In this document: in pieces, positions 22,834-31,045 of the stretch
How the letters are laid out: each line of letters starts with the position of its first letter
How positions within the stretch are numbered: position 1 is the first letter of the stretch
Origin: Salininema proteolyticum
GTDB lineage: Bacteria > Actinomycetota > Actinomycetes > Mycobacteriales > Micromonosporaceae
Length of the DNA stretch: 64,000 nt
Reading direction: 5' to 3'
NCBI RefSeq assembly: GCF_042685645.1
Contig: NZ_JBHUNX010000001.1
Coordinates: 5,014,262-5,078,261, forward strand
Notes under the pieces: generated by a model
What the model was told of the DNA's origin: nothing
The model's database searches: none
What the model saw: only the letters and a program-made list of their open reading frames with translations
Translations under genes and position numbers: made by a program

Positions 22834-23376
22834 TCAAGCCTCTTGAGTCTCCTTGTGGTCGCGCGGTTTCGAGCCCCGCAGGCTCAGGGAGAGGCCCTTC
22901 CATCGGGCGATCGCGACGACGGCGCCGTTCATGAGCGCCAGCGCCAGCACGTAGGGCAGCGCGGTAGCCGCGGCGCCGGCGAGGCCGGAGTTGGCTACGA
23001 CCCAGAGGAACTTGACGACGATGATCATGTTGATGACCGCCAGGCCCCACCCCAGGGACCGCTTCCAGAAGGCCGCGAGGAGCCCGCCGATCGAGGCGGG
23101 GATCATCGCGAGCGACGCCCAGGTGACCCAGGTGGGGTCGGCGAACAGGTCCCGCTCCATGTCGAGCACTTGCTGCATGTCGTCGTTGACGACCTCCGGC
23201 TCGGGGAACCAGAAGAAGCTCGACAGCATGGCGGCGATGGTCGCCGTCAGGAGCCAGGGCCGGCGCTTCCAGGCGAAGTAGGCCATGGGGAGGAAGAACA
23301 GCGGCCGGATGTACCAGCTGATCGGGTTGAGGTGGCGGGGCCAGGCCCACTCCAGAAAGTCCATAAGAATGTCCAT
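22834..23376 (-). CDS. membrane protein of unknown function (180 aa)
   Basis: Four to five transmembrane helices. The sequence begins with an aromatic-rich amphipathic segment (MDFLEWAWPRHLNPISWYIR) and contains a short conserved-looking loop FWFPEPEVVNDDMQQVLDME. The C-terminus is a charged cytoplasmic tail. I cannot name a family. It lies 50 bp downstream of a TetR gene on the same strand and probably shares its promoter and control, so it may be the TetR protein's effector target. Confidence 0.75.
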   Translation of the reverse strand: MDILMDFLEWAWPRHLNPISWYIRPLFFLPMAYFAWKRRPWLLTATIAAMLSSFFWFPEPEVVNDDMQQVLDMERDLFADPTWVTWASLAMIPASIGGLLAAFWKRSLGWGLAVINMIIVVKFLWVVANSGLAGAAATALPYVLALALMNGAVVAIARWKGLSLSLRGSKPRDHKETQEA

Positions 23377-23426
23377 GTTTCGATTCCTTTCGCAAGGCGG
23401 CGCCGTGGGGCGCTCGCCGGGGGTCC

Positions 23427-24032
23427 TCAGTGTTCGGTGGTCAGTCCGGTCGTCACGGCCTCGATGGTCGCCTCCAGGACCGACCGGTAGCCGTCGCCGA
23501 ACTCGGGTTCGTGGACGGGCAGCAGCAGGACGCCCCGCAGGACGCCCAGCACCGTGCCCGGATCATCGCCGGCGATCCGGCCGGCGGCCTGCTCGCGGGC
23601 GACGAAGTCCAGGACGTCGTTGATACCGCTGTCGGAGGCCTCGGAGACCTGCTCGGGCGTCATCTTCTTCAGCAGCTGCGCCAGGTCGTCCGGTCGGGAG
23701 ATGACCCGCTTGTAGAGGGGTTCGGCGTCGATGACGGCGACGGCCCCGTAGAGGTACCGGCGCAGCGCGTCCTTGGTGCCGGCGCCCCGGTGGAGGCCCT
23801 CGGCGACCGTCCTGCGGCGGACCCGGTCGCCCAGTTCGATGAGCAGTTCCAGGTAGAGCTCCTCCTTGGAGTCCCAGAACTGGTAGAAGGTGCTCTTGGC
23901 GATGCCGGCCGGGCCGGTCAGGTCGGCCAGGGTGGTCTTCTTCAGGCCCTTCTCCTGAAAGCTCTGGAGCGCGGCCTCGCGGATGCGGGCGCGGATCGCG
24001 TCGCGCTCCTCGGCGGTGTACTGGATCGGCAT
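23427..24032 (-). CDS. TetR/AcrR family transcriptional regulator
   Basis: 201 aa from ATG 24032, which follows GGGAGG; the longer frame from 24071 would begin inside the operator. The DNA-binding helix-turn-helix is classic: IREAALQSFQEKGLKKTTLADLTGPAGIAKSTFYQFWDSKEELY. The C-terminal ligand domain is not informative. The first gene of a two-gene unit with the membrane protein. An inverted repeat with TAAAAAC/GTTTTTA arms lies just upstream and is the likely autoregulatory site. Confidence 0.92.
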   Translation of the reverse strand: MPIQYTAEERDAIRARIREAALQSFQEKGLKKTTLADLTGPAGIAKSTFYQFWDSKEELYLELLIELGDRVRRRTVAEGLHRGAGTKDALRRYLYGAVAVIDAEPLYKRVISRPDDLAQLLKKMTPEQVSEASDSGINDVLDFVAREQAAGRIAGDDPGTVLGVLRGVLLLPVHEPEFGDGYRSVLEATIEAVTTGLTTEH

Positions 24033-24070
24033 GCGGCCTCCCGTCGTCGGACCCTGTATAAAACAACTCA

Positions 24071-24097
24071 TAAAAACGTTTTCTCGTTCTGTTTTTA
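24071..24097. promoter_or_regulatory. TetR-type operator candidate
   Basis: TAAAAAC (24071-24077) and GTTTTTA (24091-24097), 13 bp apart, sit 39-65 bp upstream of the TetR start in a locally AT-rich stretch. Confidence 0.5.
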
Positions 24098-24157
24098 GGT
24101 TACGACGACGGAAGGCCGGGGGTCAAGCCCCTGTGAAAACTTTTTAGGAGTTTGTTC

Positions 24158-24805
24158 TCAGGATTCGTCCCGCTTCTTCATGAGCCGGCCGAATCCCCGC
24201 TCCAGCAGCTTGAAGGCGTGCTTCGCCTCGCCGACGGCCTCCTCGTAGGAGTCGTCGGCCGAGGTGCCCGAGAGGATCCGGTGGATGTTCTGACGGCAGA
24301 GGACATGGCGGACGCCCATCAGCTGCGAGGCCATGACTTGGGCGGAGAACTCCGAGGCCGACTCCTCGGCGAGGGCCTCGACCAGGGCGTGCTCGGCGAG
24401 GACGCCGTTCTTCATGAACGCCGCCATCAACGGCGGGTTGTCCCGCACGACCTTGTGGATGCGCAGGACGAACGGGTCGTCGCTCAGGCCGGTGTGCGGC
24501 TCCCGCTTCTCCAGGCCGCGCAGGTGGTTGTCGCGGATCGCGTCCAGGGGCGTCCGGCCCGGCTTGCGGGCGCGCACCTCGTCGGCGTACTCGCGGATGT
24601 GGTCCGCGCCCACGTCGGAGATGATGTTCTCCTTCGTGGAGAAGTAGTTGAAGACCGTCACCTTGGAGACCTCGGCCGCCTCGGCGATCTCCGCGACCGA
24701 GACGTCGTCGAAACCGCGCTTCTCGAACAGCTCCAGGGCCGCCTGGAGGATCTTGTGCCGCGTGGCCAGCTTCTTGCGCTCGCGCAGTCCCAACTCCGTG
24801 TCCAT
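24158..24805 (-). CDS. TetR/AcrR family regulator divergent from an ABC exporter
   Basis: 215 aa. The helix-turn-helix is RHKILQAALELFEKRGFDDVSVAEIAEAAEVSKVTVFNYFSTKENI, a textbook TetR motif with the VFNYF recognition helix. The basic N-terminus RERKK and the ligand domain with LMGVRHVLCR are typical of the multidrug/antibiotic-responsive branch. The gene faces away from the ABC exporter pair across a 76-bp gap filled with direct and inverted repeats, so it very likely represses that operon and itself. TATAGT ends six bases before ATG 24805 with no ribosome site: leaderless. Confidence 0.93.
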   Translation of the reverse strand: MDTELGLRERKKLATRHKILQAALELFEKRGFDDVSVAEIAEAAEVSKVTVFNYFSTKENIISDVGADHIREYADEVRARKPGRTPLDAIRDNHLRGLEKREPHTGLSDDPFVLRIHKVVRDNPPLMAAFMKNGVLAEHALVEALAEESASEFSAQVMASQLMGVRHVLCRQNIHRILSGTSADDSYEEAVGEAKHAFKLLERGFGRLMKKRDES

Positions 24806-24811
24806 GAGTCA

Positions 24812-24884
24812 ACTATATCAAGTCAAAATATGAGTCAAATAAAAACTTGAACCTGGTTCAAACATGAGCTAAGTTTAGCTCATG
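24812..24884. promoter_or_regulatory. overlapping divergent promoters with two palindromes
   Basis: Rightward: -35 TTGAAC (24847-24852), 17-bp spacer, -10 TAAGTT (24870-24875), then six bases to ATG 24882. Two perfect dyads cover it: TTGAACC-t-GGTTCAA (24847-24861) on the -35, and CATGAGCTAA-gt-TTAGCTCATG (24863-24884) on the -10, start point and start codon. Leftward: the TetR -10 TATAGT lies at 24812-24817 (minus), and TTGACT-type direct repeats lie at 24806-24840. Confidence 0.75.
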
Positions 24885-26705
24885 TCAGGAAACCGGAAAC
24901 CACCCGCGGGGAAGAAGCAGGGGCTCGTACCGCTGCTCCTGCGCTTCCTCGCCCCCTATAAGAGGGAGCTCGCGCTCGCGGTCCTCGCCCAGGCCGTCGC
25001 CGTGACCGCCAACCTCTACCTGCCGACACTCAACGCACAGGTCATCGACCAGGGCGTCCTCGCCGGCGACACCGACTACATCTGGAACCGCGGAGCGATC
25101 ATGCTCGGGGTGACCCTCGCCTCCGCCTTGGCCGGCGGCCTCGGCGTCTACCTCGGCGCCCGCACCGCCATGGGAGTCGGCCGCGACGTCCGCCGCGCCG
25201 TGTTCGAGAAGACCCAGACCTTCTCCGCCCACGAGTTCGCCCGCTTCACGCCCGCCTCGCTCATCACCCGCACCACCAACGACGTCCAGCAGATCCAGAT
25301 GCTCGTCCTCATGGCCGTGACCATGCTGCTCACGGCCCCGATCATGGCGATCGTCGGCATCGGGCTCGCCATGGGCCAGGACGTGCCGCTGGCCGCGGTC
25401 CTCCTCGTCTCCATCCCGGTGCTCATAGCCGTCATGGCGCTCATCATCCGAGCCATGATCCCCGCCTACAAGGCCATGCAGCCGCGCCTCGACGGCGTCA
25501 ACCGGATCATCCGCGAGCACATCGGCGGCATCCGCGTCATCCGCGCCTTCGTCCGCGACGACCACGAGAGGGAGCGCTTCGCCGAAGGCAACGACCGCCT
25601 CCGCGAGGTCGCCCTCCGCGTCGGACGCGTCCAGGCCTTCTTCGGCGCCACCGCCATGGCCGTCGGCGCTCTCTCCACCATCGCGGTCGTCGCCATCGGC
25701 GGGCAGCGGGTCATGGACGAGTCCCTCCCGATCGGCTCCATGATCGCCTTCATCTCCTACCTGGGGCTCATCCTCGGAGCGGTCATGATGTCGCTGAGCA
25801 TCTTCATGCTCGGGCCGCGCGCCAAGGTCTCCGCCGACCGCATCGGCGAGGTCCTCGCCGCCGAACCGGTCCTCCACGAGCCCGAGCACGCGCCCGAGCG
25901 AGTCCCCGAGACCGGCACGATCACCCTCTCCGGAGTCGGCTTCCGCTACCCGGGCGCCGAGGAGTCCGTCCTGCGCGGCATCGACCTGACCGTGCCCGGC
26001 GGCGGCACCACCGCCATCGTCGGCTCCACCGGATCGGGCAAGTCCACACTGCTCAACCTCATCCCGAGGCTCATGGGCGCCACCGAGGGCCGCGTCGCCA
26101 TCGACGGCGTGGACGTGCGCGACCTCGACCGGGACACCCTCTCCGGGCTCATCGGAGTCGTCCCGCAGAAGGGATTCATCTTCACCGGCACCATCGCCAC
26201 CAACCTCCGCTTCGGACGCGCCGACGCCACCGACGAGGAGCTCTGGGAGGCCCTGCGCGTCGCCCAGGCCGCCGAGTTCGTCTCCGACATGCCCGACGGA
26301 CTCGACACCGCCGTCGGCCAGGGCGGCACCACCGTCTCCGGAGGACAGCGACAGCGCCTGTCCATCGCCCGCGCGCTCGTCGCCCGGCCCCGGATCTACC
26401 TCTTCGACGACTCCTTCTCCGCGCTCGACACCGCCACCGACGCCGCCCTGCGCGCCGCACTCGACGAGCACTTCGGCGATGCCGCCGGCACCTCGACCTC
26501 GAACGGGCGCGACCCGCACGACGTGACCCGGGTGATCGTCGCCCAGCGCGTCTCCACCATCCGCGGCGCCGACCGGATCGCCGTCCTCGACGAGGGCCGG
26601 CTCGCCGGAGTGGGGACGCACAGCGAACTGCTCGAGTCGAGCCCCGTCTACCGCGAGATCGCCGAGTCCCAACTGTCCGCCGACGAACTCCAGGAGGCAC
26701 GATGA
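24882..26705 (+). CDS. ABC exporter half-transporter with degenerate ATP site
   Basis: 607 aa: six-helix exporter domain (about 20-320), then a nucleotide-binding domain. Walker A GSTGSGKST is near residues 381-389, the signature VSGGQRQR is intact, and Walker B reads IYLFDDSFSALD. The second Asp stands where the catalytic Glu belongs, marking the non-hydrolysing site of a heterodimer such as TM287/288 or BmrCD. An ATP-domain insertion with TSTSNGRDPHD precedes the switch His region (VIVAQRVS in place of the usual His). The ATG has no ribosome site and sits at the predicted transcription start. The stop overlaps the next start by 4 bp. Expected to export drugs or lipophilic compounds. Confidence 0.95.
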   Translation: MSGNRKPPAGKKQGLVPLLLRFLAPYKRELALAVLAQAVAVTANLYLPTLNAQVIDQGVLAGDTDYIWNRGAIMLGVTLASALAGGLGVYLGARTAMGVGRDVRRAVFEKTQTFSAHEFARFTPASLITRTTNDVQQIQMLVLMAVTMLLTAPIMAIVGIGLAMGQDVPLAAVLLVSIPVLIAVMALIIRAMIPAYKAMQPRLDGVNRIIREHIGGIRVIRAFVRDDHERERFAEGNDRLREVALRVGRVQAFFGATAMAVGALSTIAVVAIGGQRVMDESLPIGSMIAFISYLGLILGAVMMSLSIFMLGPRAKVSADRIGEVLAAEPVLHEPEHAPERVPETGTITLSGVGFRYPGAEESVLRGIDLTVPGGGTTAIVGSTGSGKSTLLNLIPRLMGATEGRVAIDGVDVRDLDRDTLSGLIGVVPQKGFIFTGTIATNLRFGRADATDEELWEALRVAQAAEFVSDMPDGLDTAVGQGGTTVSGGQRQRLSIARALVARPRIYLFDDSFSALDTATDAALRAALDEHFGDAAGTSTSNGRDPHDVTRVIVAQRVSTIRGADRIAVLDEGRLAGVGTHSELLESSPVYREIAESQLSADELQEAR

Positions 26706-28498
26706 ACGGCCGGAAACCCTCCGACTTCACCGGCACCGCACGGCGCTTCCTCGCCGAGCTCCGGGGCGACCGGATCCGCCTGGCCGCCATCGTCCTCACC
26801 AGCCTGCTCAGCGTCGCCGGGACGGTGGTCGTACCCGTCCTGCTCGGCCACGCCACGGACACCGTCGTCTCCGGATACCGCAGCGGATCGCTCGACACCG
26901 CGAGCCTGTGGACCGCCCTGGGGTGGGCGGTCGCCGTCTCCGTCGCCGGATGGGGCCTGACGGTCGCCACCGGGCGGCTGATCGCCTCCACCGCCCAGGC
27001 CGTCGCCTACCGGCTCCGCACCGAGGCCGACGACAAGATCACCCGGGTCCCGTTGAGCTACTTCGACAGCCGCACCCGCGGCGAGGTCATCTCCCGCGTC
27101 ACCAACGACATCGACAACCTGACGCAGACGTTCCAGATGATCTTCCAGCGGACCCTCATGTCCCTCGTCATGCTCGTCCTCGTGCCGGTCATGATGCTGC
27201 GCATCTCCCCGCTGCTCACCGGGATCGTCCTGCTGACCCTGCCGGCCGTGGTCCTCACGGTCGTCATGATCGGCAAGCGCTCGCAGCCGGAGTTCGGCAG
27301 GCAGTGGGCGGCCACCGGCCGCCTCAACGGGCACATCGAGGAGACCTTCACCGGGCACGCCGTCGTCACCGCCTTCGGACGGCACCGCAGCGCCGTCGAG
27401 GAGTTCACCGAGCACAACGACGACCTCTACGCCTCGGCGTCCAAGGCGCAGTTCCTCTCCGGCCTGCTCGGGCCCGCCATGGTCATGTTCGGGTCGTTCC
27501 AGTTCGTCATCGTCGCCGTCGTCGGCGGCCTCCGGGTCGCCTCGGGAACGATGAGCATCGGCGAGATCCAGGCGTTCATCCAGTACGTCACCCAGCTCCA
27601 GCAGCCGGTGTCCATGCTGTCGACCATGGCCGGGCAGATCCAGTCCGCCGTGGCCTCCGCCGAGAGGGTCTACGACTTCCTCGACGCCGAGGAGGAGGAC
27701 CCCGACCCCGAGCCGGCCGCCGAGCTCGGCACCGTCGCGGGCCATATCTCCTTCGAGGGGGTCTCCTTCCGTTACAAGGACGACGAGCCCCTGATCGAAG
27801 ACCTCACCGTCACCGCCGAGCCCGGCGAGACCGTGGCCGTCGTCGGTCCCACCGGCGCGGGCAAGACCACTCTCGTCAACCTGCTCATGCGGTTCTACGA
27901 GATCGACGGCGGCGCGATCCTCGTCGACGGGGTGAAGACCACCGACATGACCCGCGCCGCGCTGCGCCGGCCGGTGGGGATGGTCCTGCAGGACGCCTGG
28001 CTGTTCAACGGCACCATCGCCGAGAACATCGCCTACGGCAGGCCGGACGCCTCCCGGGAGGAGGTCGAGGCCGCCGCCCGGGCCGCCCACGCCGACCGCT
28101 TCATCCGCACCCTTCCCGACGGCTACGACACCGTCGTCGACGCCGACGAGGGGTCCGGGCTCTCCTCCGGGGAACAGCAGCTGCTGACGATCGCCCGCGC
28201 CTTCCTCATCGACCCCTCGGTGCTCGTCCTCGACGAGGCGACCAGCTCGGTCGACACCCGCACCGAGATGCTGGTGCAGAAGGCCATGGTCGAGCTTCGC
28301 AAGGGGCGCACCGGCTTCGTCATCGCCCACCGCCTCTCGACGATCCGCGACGCCGACACGATCATCGTCATGGAGCGCGGCAAGGTCGTCGAGCAGGGCT
28401 CGCACGAGAGGCTTCTGGAGGAGCGGGGCGCCTATGCGCGCCTTTACGAGGCGCAGTTCGCGGCCGCTGCCGAGGAAGTCGAAGGGGCCGCCGTCTGA
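26702..28498 (+). CDS. ABC exporter half-transporter, catalytic partner
   Basis: 598 aa with the same exporter fold. Walker A GPTGAGKTT is near residue 381. Walker B VLVLDEATSSVD has the catalytic Glu, and the switch His is present (FVIAHRLST). The signature is altered to LSSGEQQLL. In a heterodimer each ATP site pairs one subunit's Walker motifs with the other's signature, so this changed signature joins the Asp-type Walker B of the upstream subunit to form one degenerate site, leaving one consensus site. The ATGA overlap (26702-26705) couples translation. Followed by a strong terminator. Confidence 0.95.
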   Translation: MNGRKPSDFTGTARRFLAELRGDRIRLAAIVLTSLLSVAGTVVVPVLLGHATDTVVSGYRSGSLDTASLWTALGWAVAVSVAGWGLTVATGRLIASTAQAVAYRLRTEADDKITRVPLSYFDSRTRGEVISRVTNDIDNLTQTFQMIFQRTLMSLVMLVLVPVMMLRISPLLTGIVLLTLPAVVLTVVMIGKRSQPEFGRQWAATGRLNGHIEETFTGHAVVTAFGRHRSAVEEFTEHNDDLYASASKAQFLSGLLGPAMVMFGSFQFVIVAVVGGLRVASGTMSIGEIQAFIQYVTQLQQPVSMLSTMAGQIQSAVASAERVYDFLDAEEEDPDPEPAAELGTVAGHISFEGVSFRYKDDEPLIEDLTVTAEPGETVAVVGPTGAGKTTLVNLLMRFYEIDGGAILVDGVKTTDMTRAALRRPVGMVLQDAWLFNGTIAENIAYGRPDASREEVEAAARAAHADRFIRTLPDGYDTVVDADEGSGLSSGEQQLLTIARAFLIDPSVLVLDEATSSVDTRTEMLVQKAMVELRKGRTGFVIAHRLSTIRDADTIIVMERGKVVEQGSHERLLEERGAYARLYEAQFAAAAEEVEGAAV

Positions 28499-28534
28499 AC
28501 TCCGGTTGATCATCTAGCGCCAGAGAGGCATCCG

Positions 28535-28562
28535 GCCGGGGCGGACCATCGTCCGCCCCGGC
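28535..28562 (+). terminator. terminator of the ABC exporter operon
   Basis: 12-bp perfect stem (28535-28546 with 28551-28562), loop CATC, followed by TGTCCCTGTTTT; it starts 36 bp after the stop codon. Confidence 0.8.
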
Positions 28563-28680
28563 TGTCCCTGTTTTAGCCGGGCGCACAAGTGGGCCAAGCG
28601 TATATCCGGGTGTGTCAATGCGGACGACTGCGGCCTCGTAACCGTTTTCAGCGCCTTCACCTGATGAGAGGGGACAGCCG

Positions 28681-28834
28681 TGGGCGACGGTATAGACGTG
28701 GACTTGGAAGAGCTCGCCGAGTACTCCGGGTGGATGACGAACTTCCCGGAGCGTTTTCGGCCGACCGGTCTCCGCCGGCGCGGGGATCCCATCCGACATC
28801 GACAGGGCGCGACGCGGAGGAGAGTGGGAAAGAG
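28681..28834 (+). pseudogene. possible truncated gene start abutting tRNA-Lys
   Basis: A GTG at 28681 follows GAGAGGGG and opens a frame reading GDGIDVDLEELAEYSGWMTN, which looks like a genuine protein N-terminus (similar in style to small WXG100/type VII-associated actinobacterial proteins). After about 30 residues it turns into Arg-rich sequence and then runs antisense through the tRNA. I read it as a remnant cut off near the tRNA, but a chance frame cannot be excluded. Confidence 0.3.
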
Positions 28835-28907
28835 TGGGTCGTGTGGGACTCGAACCCACAACCTACGGATTAAAAGTCCGCAGCTCTGCCAATTGAGCTA
28901 ACGACCC
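28835..28907 (-). tRNA. tRNA-Lys (anticodon UUU)
   Basis: 73 nt. Acceptor arms GGGTCGT and ACGACCC close the cloverleaf. The D-arm AGCTCAATTGGCAGAGC, anticodon loop CTTTTAA (TTT) and T-arm TGTGGGTTCGAGTCCCACA are all standard. No encoded CCA. Apart from the acceptor stem it is identical to the tRNA at 31046-31118. Confidence 0.97.
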
Positions 28908-29007
28908 GCAGACACCATACTCGACCGCCTCGCGCCGACGGTGGCGAAGGCCGCGAAACATGATGCACCGCACGACCGGGAGCTGCGAATCGTCCTCGCA
29001 ACGGCGG

Positions 29008-29042
29008 ACGGCCGGGAACCCGTGCCCTGGGTTCCCGGCCGT
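29008..29042 (-). terminator. terminator of the MFS gene
   Basis: 14-bp perfect stem (29008-29021 with 29029-29042) and a 7-nt loop, 36 bp beyond the MFS stop. Confidence 0.75.
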
Positions 29043-29078
29043 CACCTCACCGGAAGGAAGTCTGTCGGCGCCGCGCGG

Positions 29079-30548
29079 TCAGTCCACCGCGGTCAACGGC
29101 GCCTCCTGGGGCTTCGCTCCGCCGCGCCGCAGCATCGGGTAGGCGACCACGAAGAACCCGGCCAGCGCCACCGCGGTCACGAAGATCAGTCCCGGCCGGT
29201 AGGGGTCGAAGCCCTCGCCCGAGCCGCCGCTGATCAGCCCGGTCACGACCGCGAGGACGAGCGCCCCGCCGACCTGGCCGGAGGTGTTGACCAGTCCGGA
29301 GGCCAGGCCCTGGTCGTCGTCGCTCGCCTCGCCGGTGGCCTGCGAGACGATGCTCGAGAAGCCCAGGGCGAAGCCGACGCCGAACAGCAGGACGCTGGGC
29401 AGGAAGTCGGCCACGTAGTCCGGCTCGGGCGAGCCGCCGCGCCACAGGAAGACGCCGTAGCCGATCACCATGGCGGTCATGGAGCCGAGGATGAGCGGCG
29501 AGGTGCCGTAGCGGTCGATGAGGCGCCCGGTGAACGGGGAGAGGACCGCGACGATGACGCCGGCCGGCGCCAGGGACATGGCCATCGTCATCGCTCCCCA
29601 ACCGAGGCCGTTCTGAAGGTAGAGCGAGATCATCGTCTGGAAGCTCAGGTAGGAGCCGAACAGGGCCATGAGCGCGACATTGGCGCGGATCATGGTGGGG
29701 TTCTTGAGGATCGACAGTCGTATCAGCGGGTGCTCCACGCGCTTCTCAATGGCGAAGAACGCTCCGATGAGGACTACGGCCGCGATAGCGGTCAGGATGA
29801 CGTCGGTGCCGAAACCGTGTTCGAGGGAGACGATGGCGTAGACGGCGCTGAGCATGCCGCCGGTCAGGCTGGCGGCGCCGAGCAGGTCGAAACCGCCGGA
29901 CTGGCGCTCGGTGTCCTTGGGGACGAAGAGGACCGCCGAGACGATGACGACCGCGACGACCGGAACGGTGGCCAGGAACGTCCAGCGCCATCCGATCTCG
30001 GTGAGCAGGCCGGAGAGGATGAGCCCGGAGGCGTATCCCGAGGCGCCGAAGACGGCGAAGATGGAGAGGGCGCGGTTGCGGTCGGGCCCGGCGCGGAAGC
30101 TCGTGGTCACGATCGACATCGCCGCCGGGGCGGTGAACGCCGCGGCCAGTCCCTTGACGATGCGGCTGGCGATGAGGAGGACGCCGCTGTCGACCAGGCC
30201 GCCCACGAGGCTTGCGGCGCCGAACACGACGAGCGCTATGAGGAAGACCTTCTTGCGGCCCAAGAGGTCGGCGGTGCGTCCGCCGAGGAGGAGCAGGCCG
30301 CCGTAGCCGAGGACGTAGCCGGAGACGATCCACTGGAGGGAGGCGTTGTCCAGGCCGAGTTCGGCTCCGATGGAGGGCAGGGCGACTCCGACCATGGAGA
30401 CGTCGAGGGCGTCGAGGCAGAGGGCGAAGGAGGCAGTGATGAGGACGGCCCACATGGCGGGGGTCCACCGGGGGCGAGCGGGTGTCTCGGACGCTCGGGG
30501 GCGAGCGTGCTCGGGCGTGTGGCTCTGGTTGGTGTCTGTCGCTGTCAC
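29079..30548 (-). CDS. MFS drug exporter, DHA2 (EmrB/QacA) 14-helix family
   Basis: 489 aa from GTG 30548. The frame can be extended to 30584, but that would use the TTG of the -35 box as a start codon. DHA2 features: SFALCLDALDVSMVGVALPSI (motif D1 region), WIVSGYVLGYGGLLLLGGRTADLLGRKKVF (motif A, GxxADxxGRK), a third-helix R in SRIVKGLAAAF, and motif C GASGYASGLILSGLL. It exports hydrophobic drugs using the proton gradient. The promoter is near-consensus and leaderless. Divergent from a MarR gene that most likely represses it. Confidence 0.93.
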   Translation of the reverse strand: MTATDTNQSHTPEHARPRASETPARPRWTPAMWAVLITASFALCLDALDVSMVGVALPSIGAELGLDNASLQWIVSGYVLGYGGLLLLGGRTADLLGRKKVFLIALVVFGAASLVGGLVDSGVLLIASRIVKGLAAAFTAPAAMSIVTTSFRAGPDRNRALSIFAVFGASGYASGLILSGLLTEIGWRWTFLATVPVVAVVIVSAVLFVPKDTERQSGGFDLLGAASLTGGMLSAVYAIVSLEHGFGTDVILTAIAAVVLIGAFFAIEKRVEHPLIRLSILKNPTMIRANVALMALFGSYLSFQTMISLYLQNGLGWGAMTMAMSLAPAGVIVAVLSPFTGRLIDRYGTSPLILGSMTAMVIGYGVFLWRGGSPEPDYVADFLPSVLLFGVGFALGFSSIVSQATGEASDDDQGLASGLVNTSGQVGGALVLAVVTGLISGGSGEGFDPYRPGLIFVTAVALAGFFVVAYPMLRRGGAKPQEAPLTAVD

Positions 30549-30555
30549 CCGGAGA

Positions 30556-30634
30556 ACGTTACATGCGCGCGCATTTGATGTCAACGCATTAAATGCACTG
30601 GCATTAAAGTTCCGGGCATGTTAAACTCCAGGTC
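30556..30634. promoter_or_regulatory. divergent MFS/MarR promoter with AT-rich dyads
   Basis: Leftward promoter: -35 TTGACA (30579-30584, minus), 17-bp spacer, -10 TAACGT (30556-30561, minus), seven bases to GTG 30548. Within and beside it are ATGCGCGCGCAT (30563-30574) and GCATT-a-AATGC (30586-30596), and GCATTAAA is repeated at 30586 and 30601. TTAAAC (30621-30626) is a possible -10 for marR. The dyads overlap the MFS -35, as expected for MarR control. Confidence 0.7.
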
Positions 30635-31036
30635 ATGACCGGTTTTGATGCCGACGAGGCCAAAGTACAATGGTGTGACCTTGTCAACACCTACCACCGC
30701 GTCTCGTGCGCCCTGGAGAGCGAGCTGGGGGAGAAGCACGGACTGGGGCTGAGCGACTACTCGGTCCTCGACATGCTGGGCGGCGCCTGCGGTGTCGCCG
30801 GCGAGAAGATCCCCATGAAGCGCATCCAGGAGAAGCTCTACCTCAGCCAGAGCGCTTTCTCCCGCGCCGTGACCCGGCTGGAGAAGCAGGGGGCGGTGTC
30901 CCGGGCGGCCTGCTCGACGGACCGCCGCTCGGTGTTCCTGACCATCACCCCGGACGGGAGCAGGAGGCTGGAGGAGGCCGCCCCCACCTTCAAGGCCGTG
31001 CTGGAGAGCACCCTGCCCGAAGGCCGGCCGGCCTGA
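30635..31036 (+). CDS. MarR family transcriptional regulator
   Basis: 133 aa, normal MarR length. The N-terminal dimer helix (VNTYHRVSCALESELGEKHG) is followed by the LSDYSVLDML helix and a winged helix: MKRIQEKLYLSQSAFSRAVTRLEKQGAVSRAACSTDRRSVFLTITP. The D-R-R wing tip (STDRRSV) is conserved. Cys residues at about 28, 51 and 92 could allow oxidant sensing (speculative). Divergent from the MFS exporter. Confidence 0.92.
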   Translation: MTGFDADEAKVQWCDLVNTYHRVSCALESELGEKHGLGLSDYSVLDMLGGACGVAGEKIPMKRIQEKLYLSQSAFSRAVTRLEKQGAVSRAACSTDRRSVFLTITPDGSRRLEEAAPTFKAVLESTLPEGRPA

Positions 31037-31045
31037 TCGGATCGG

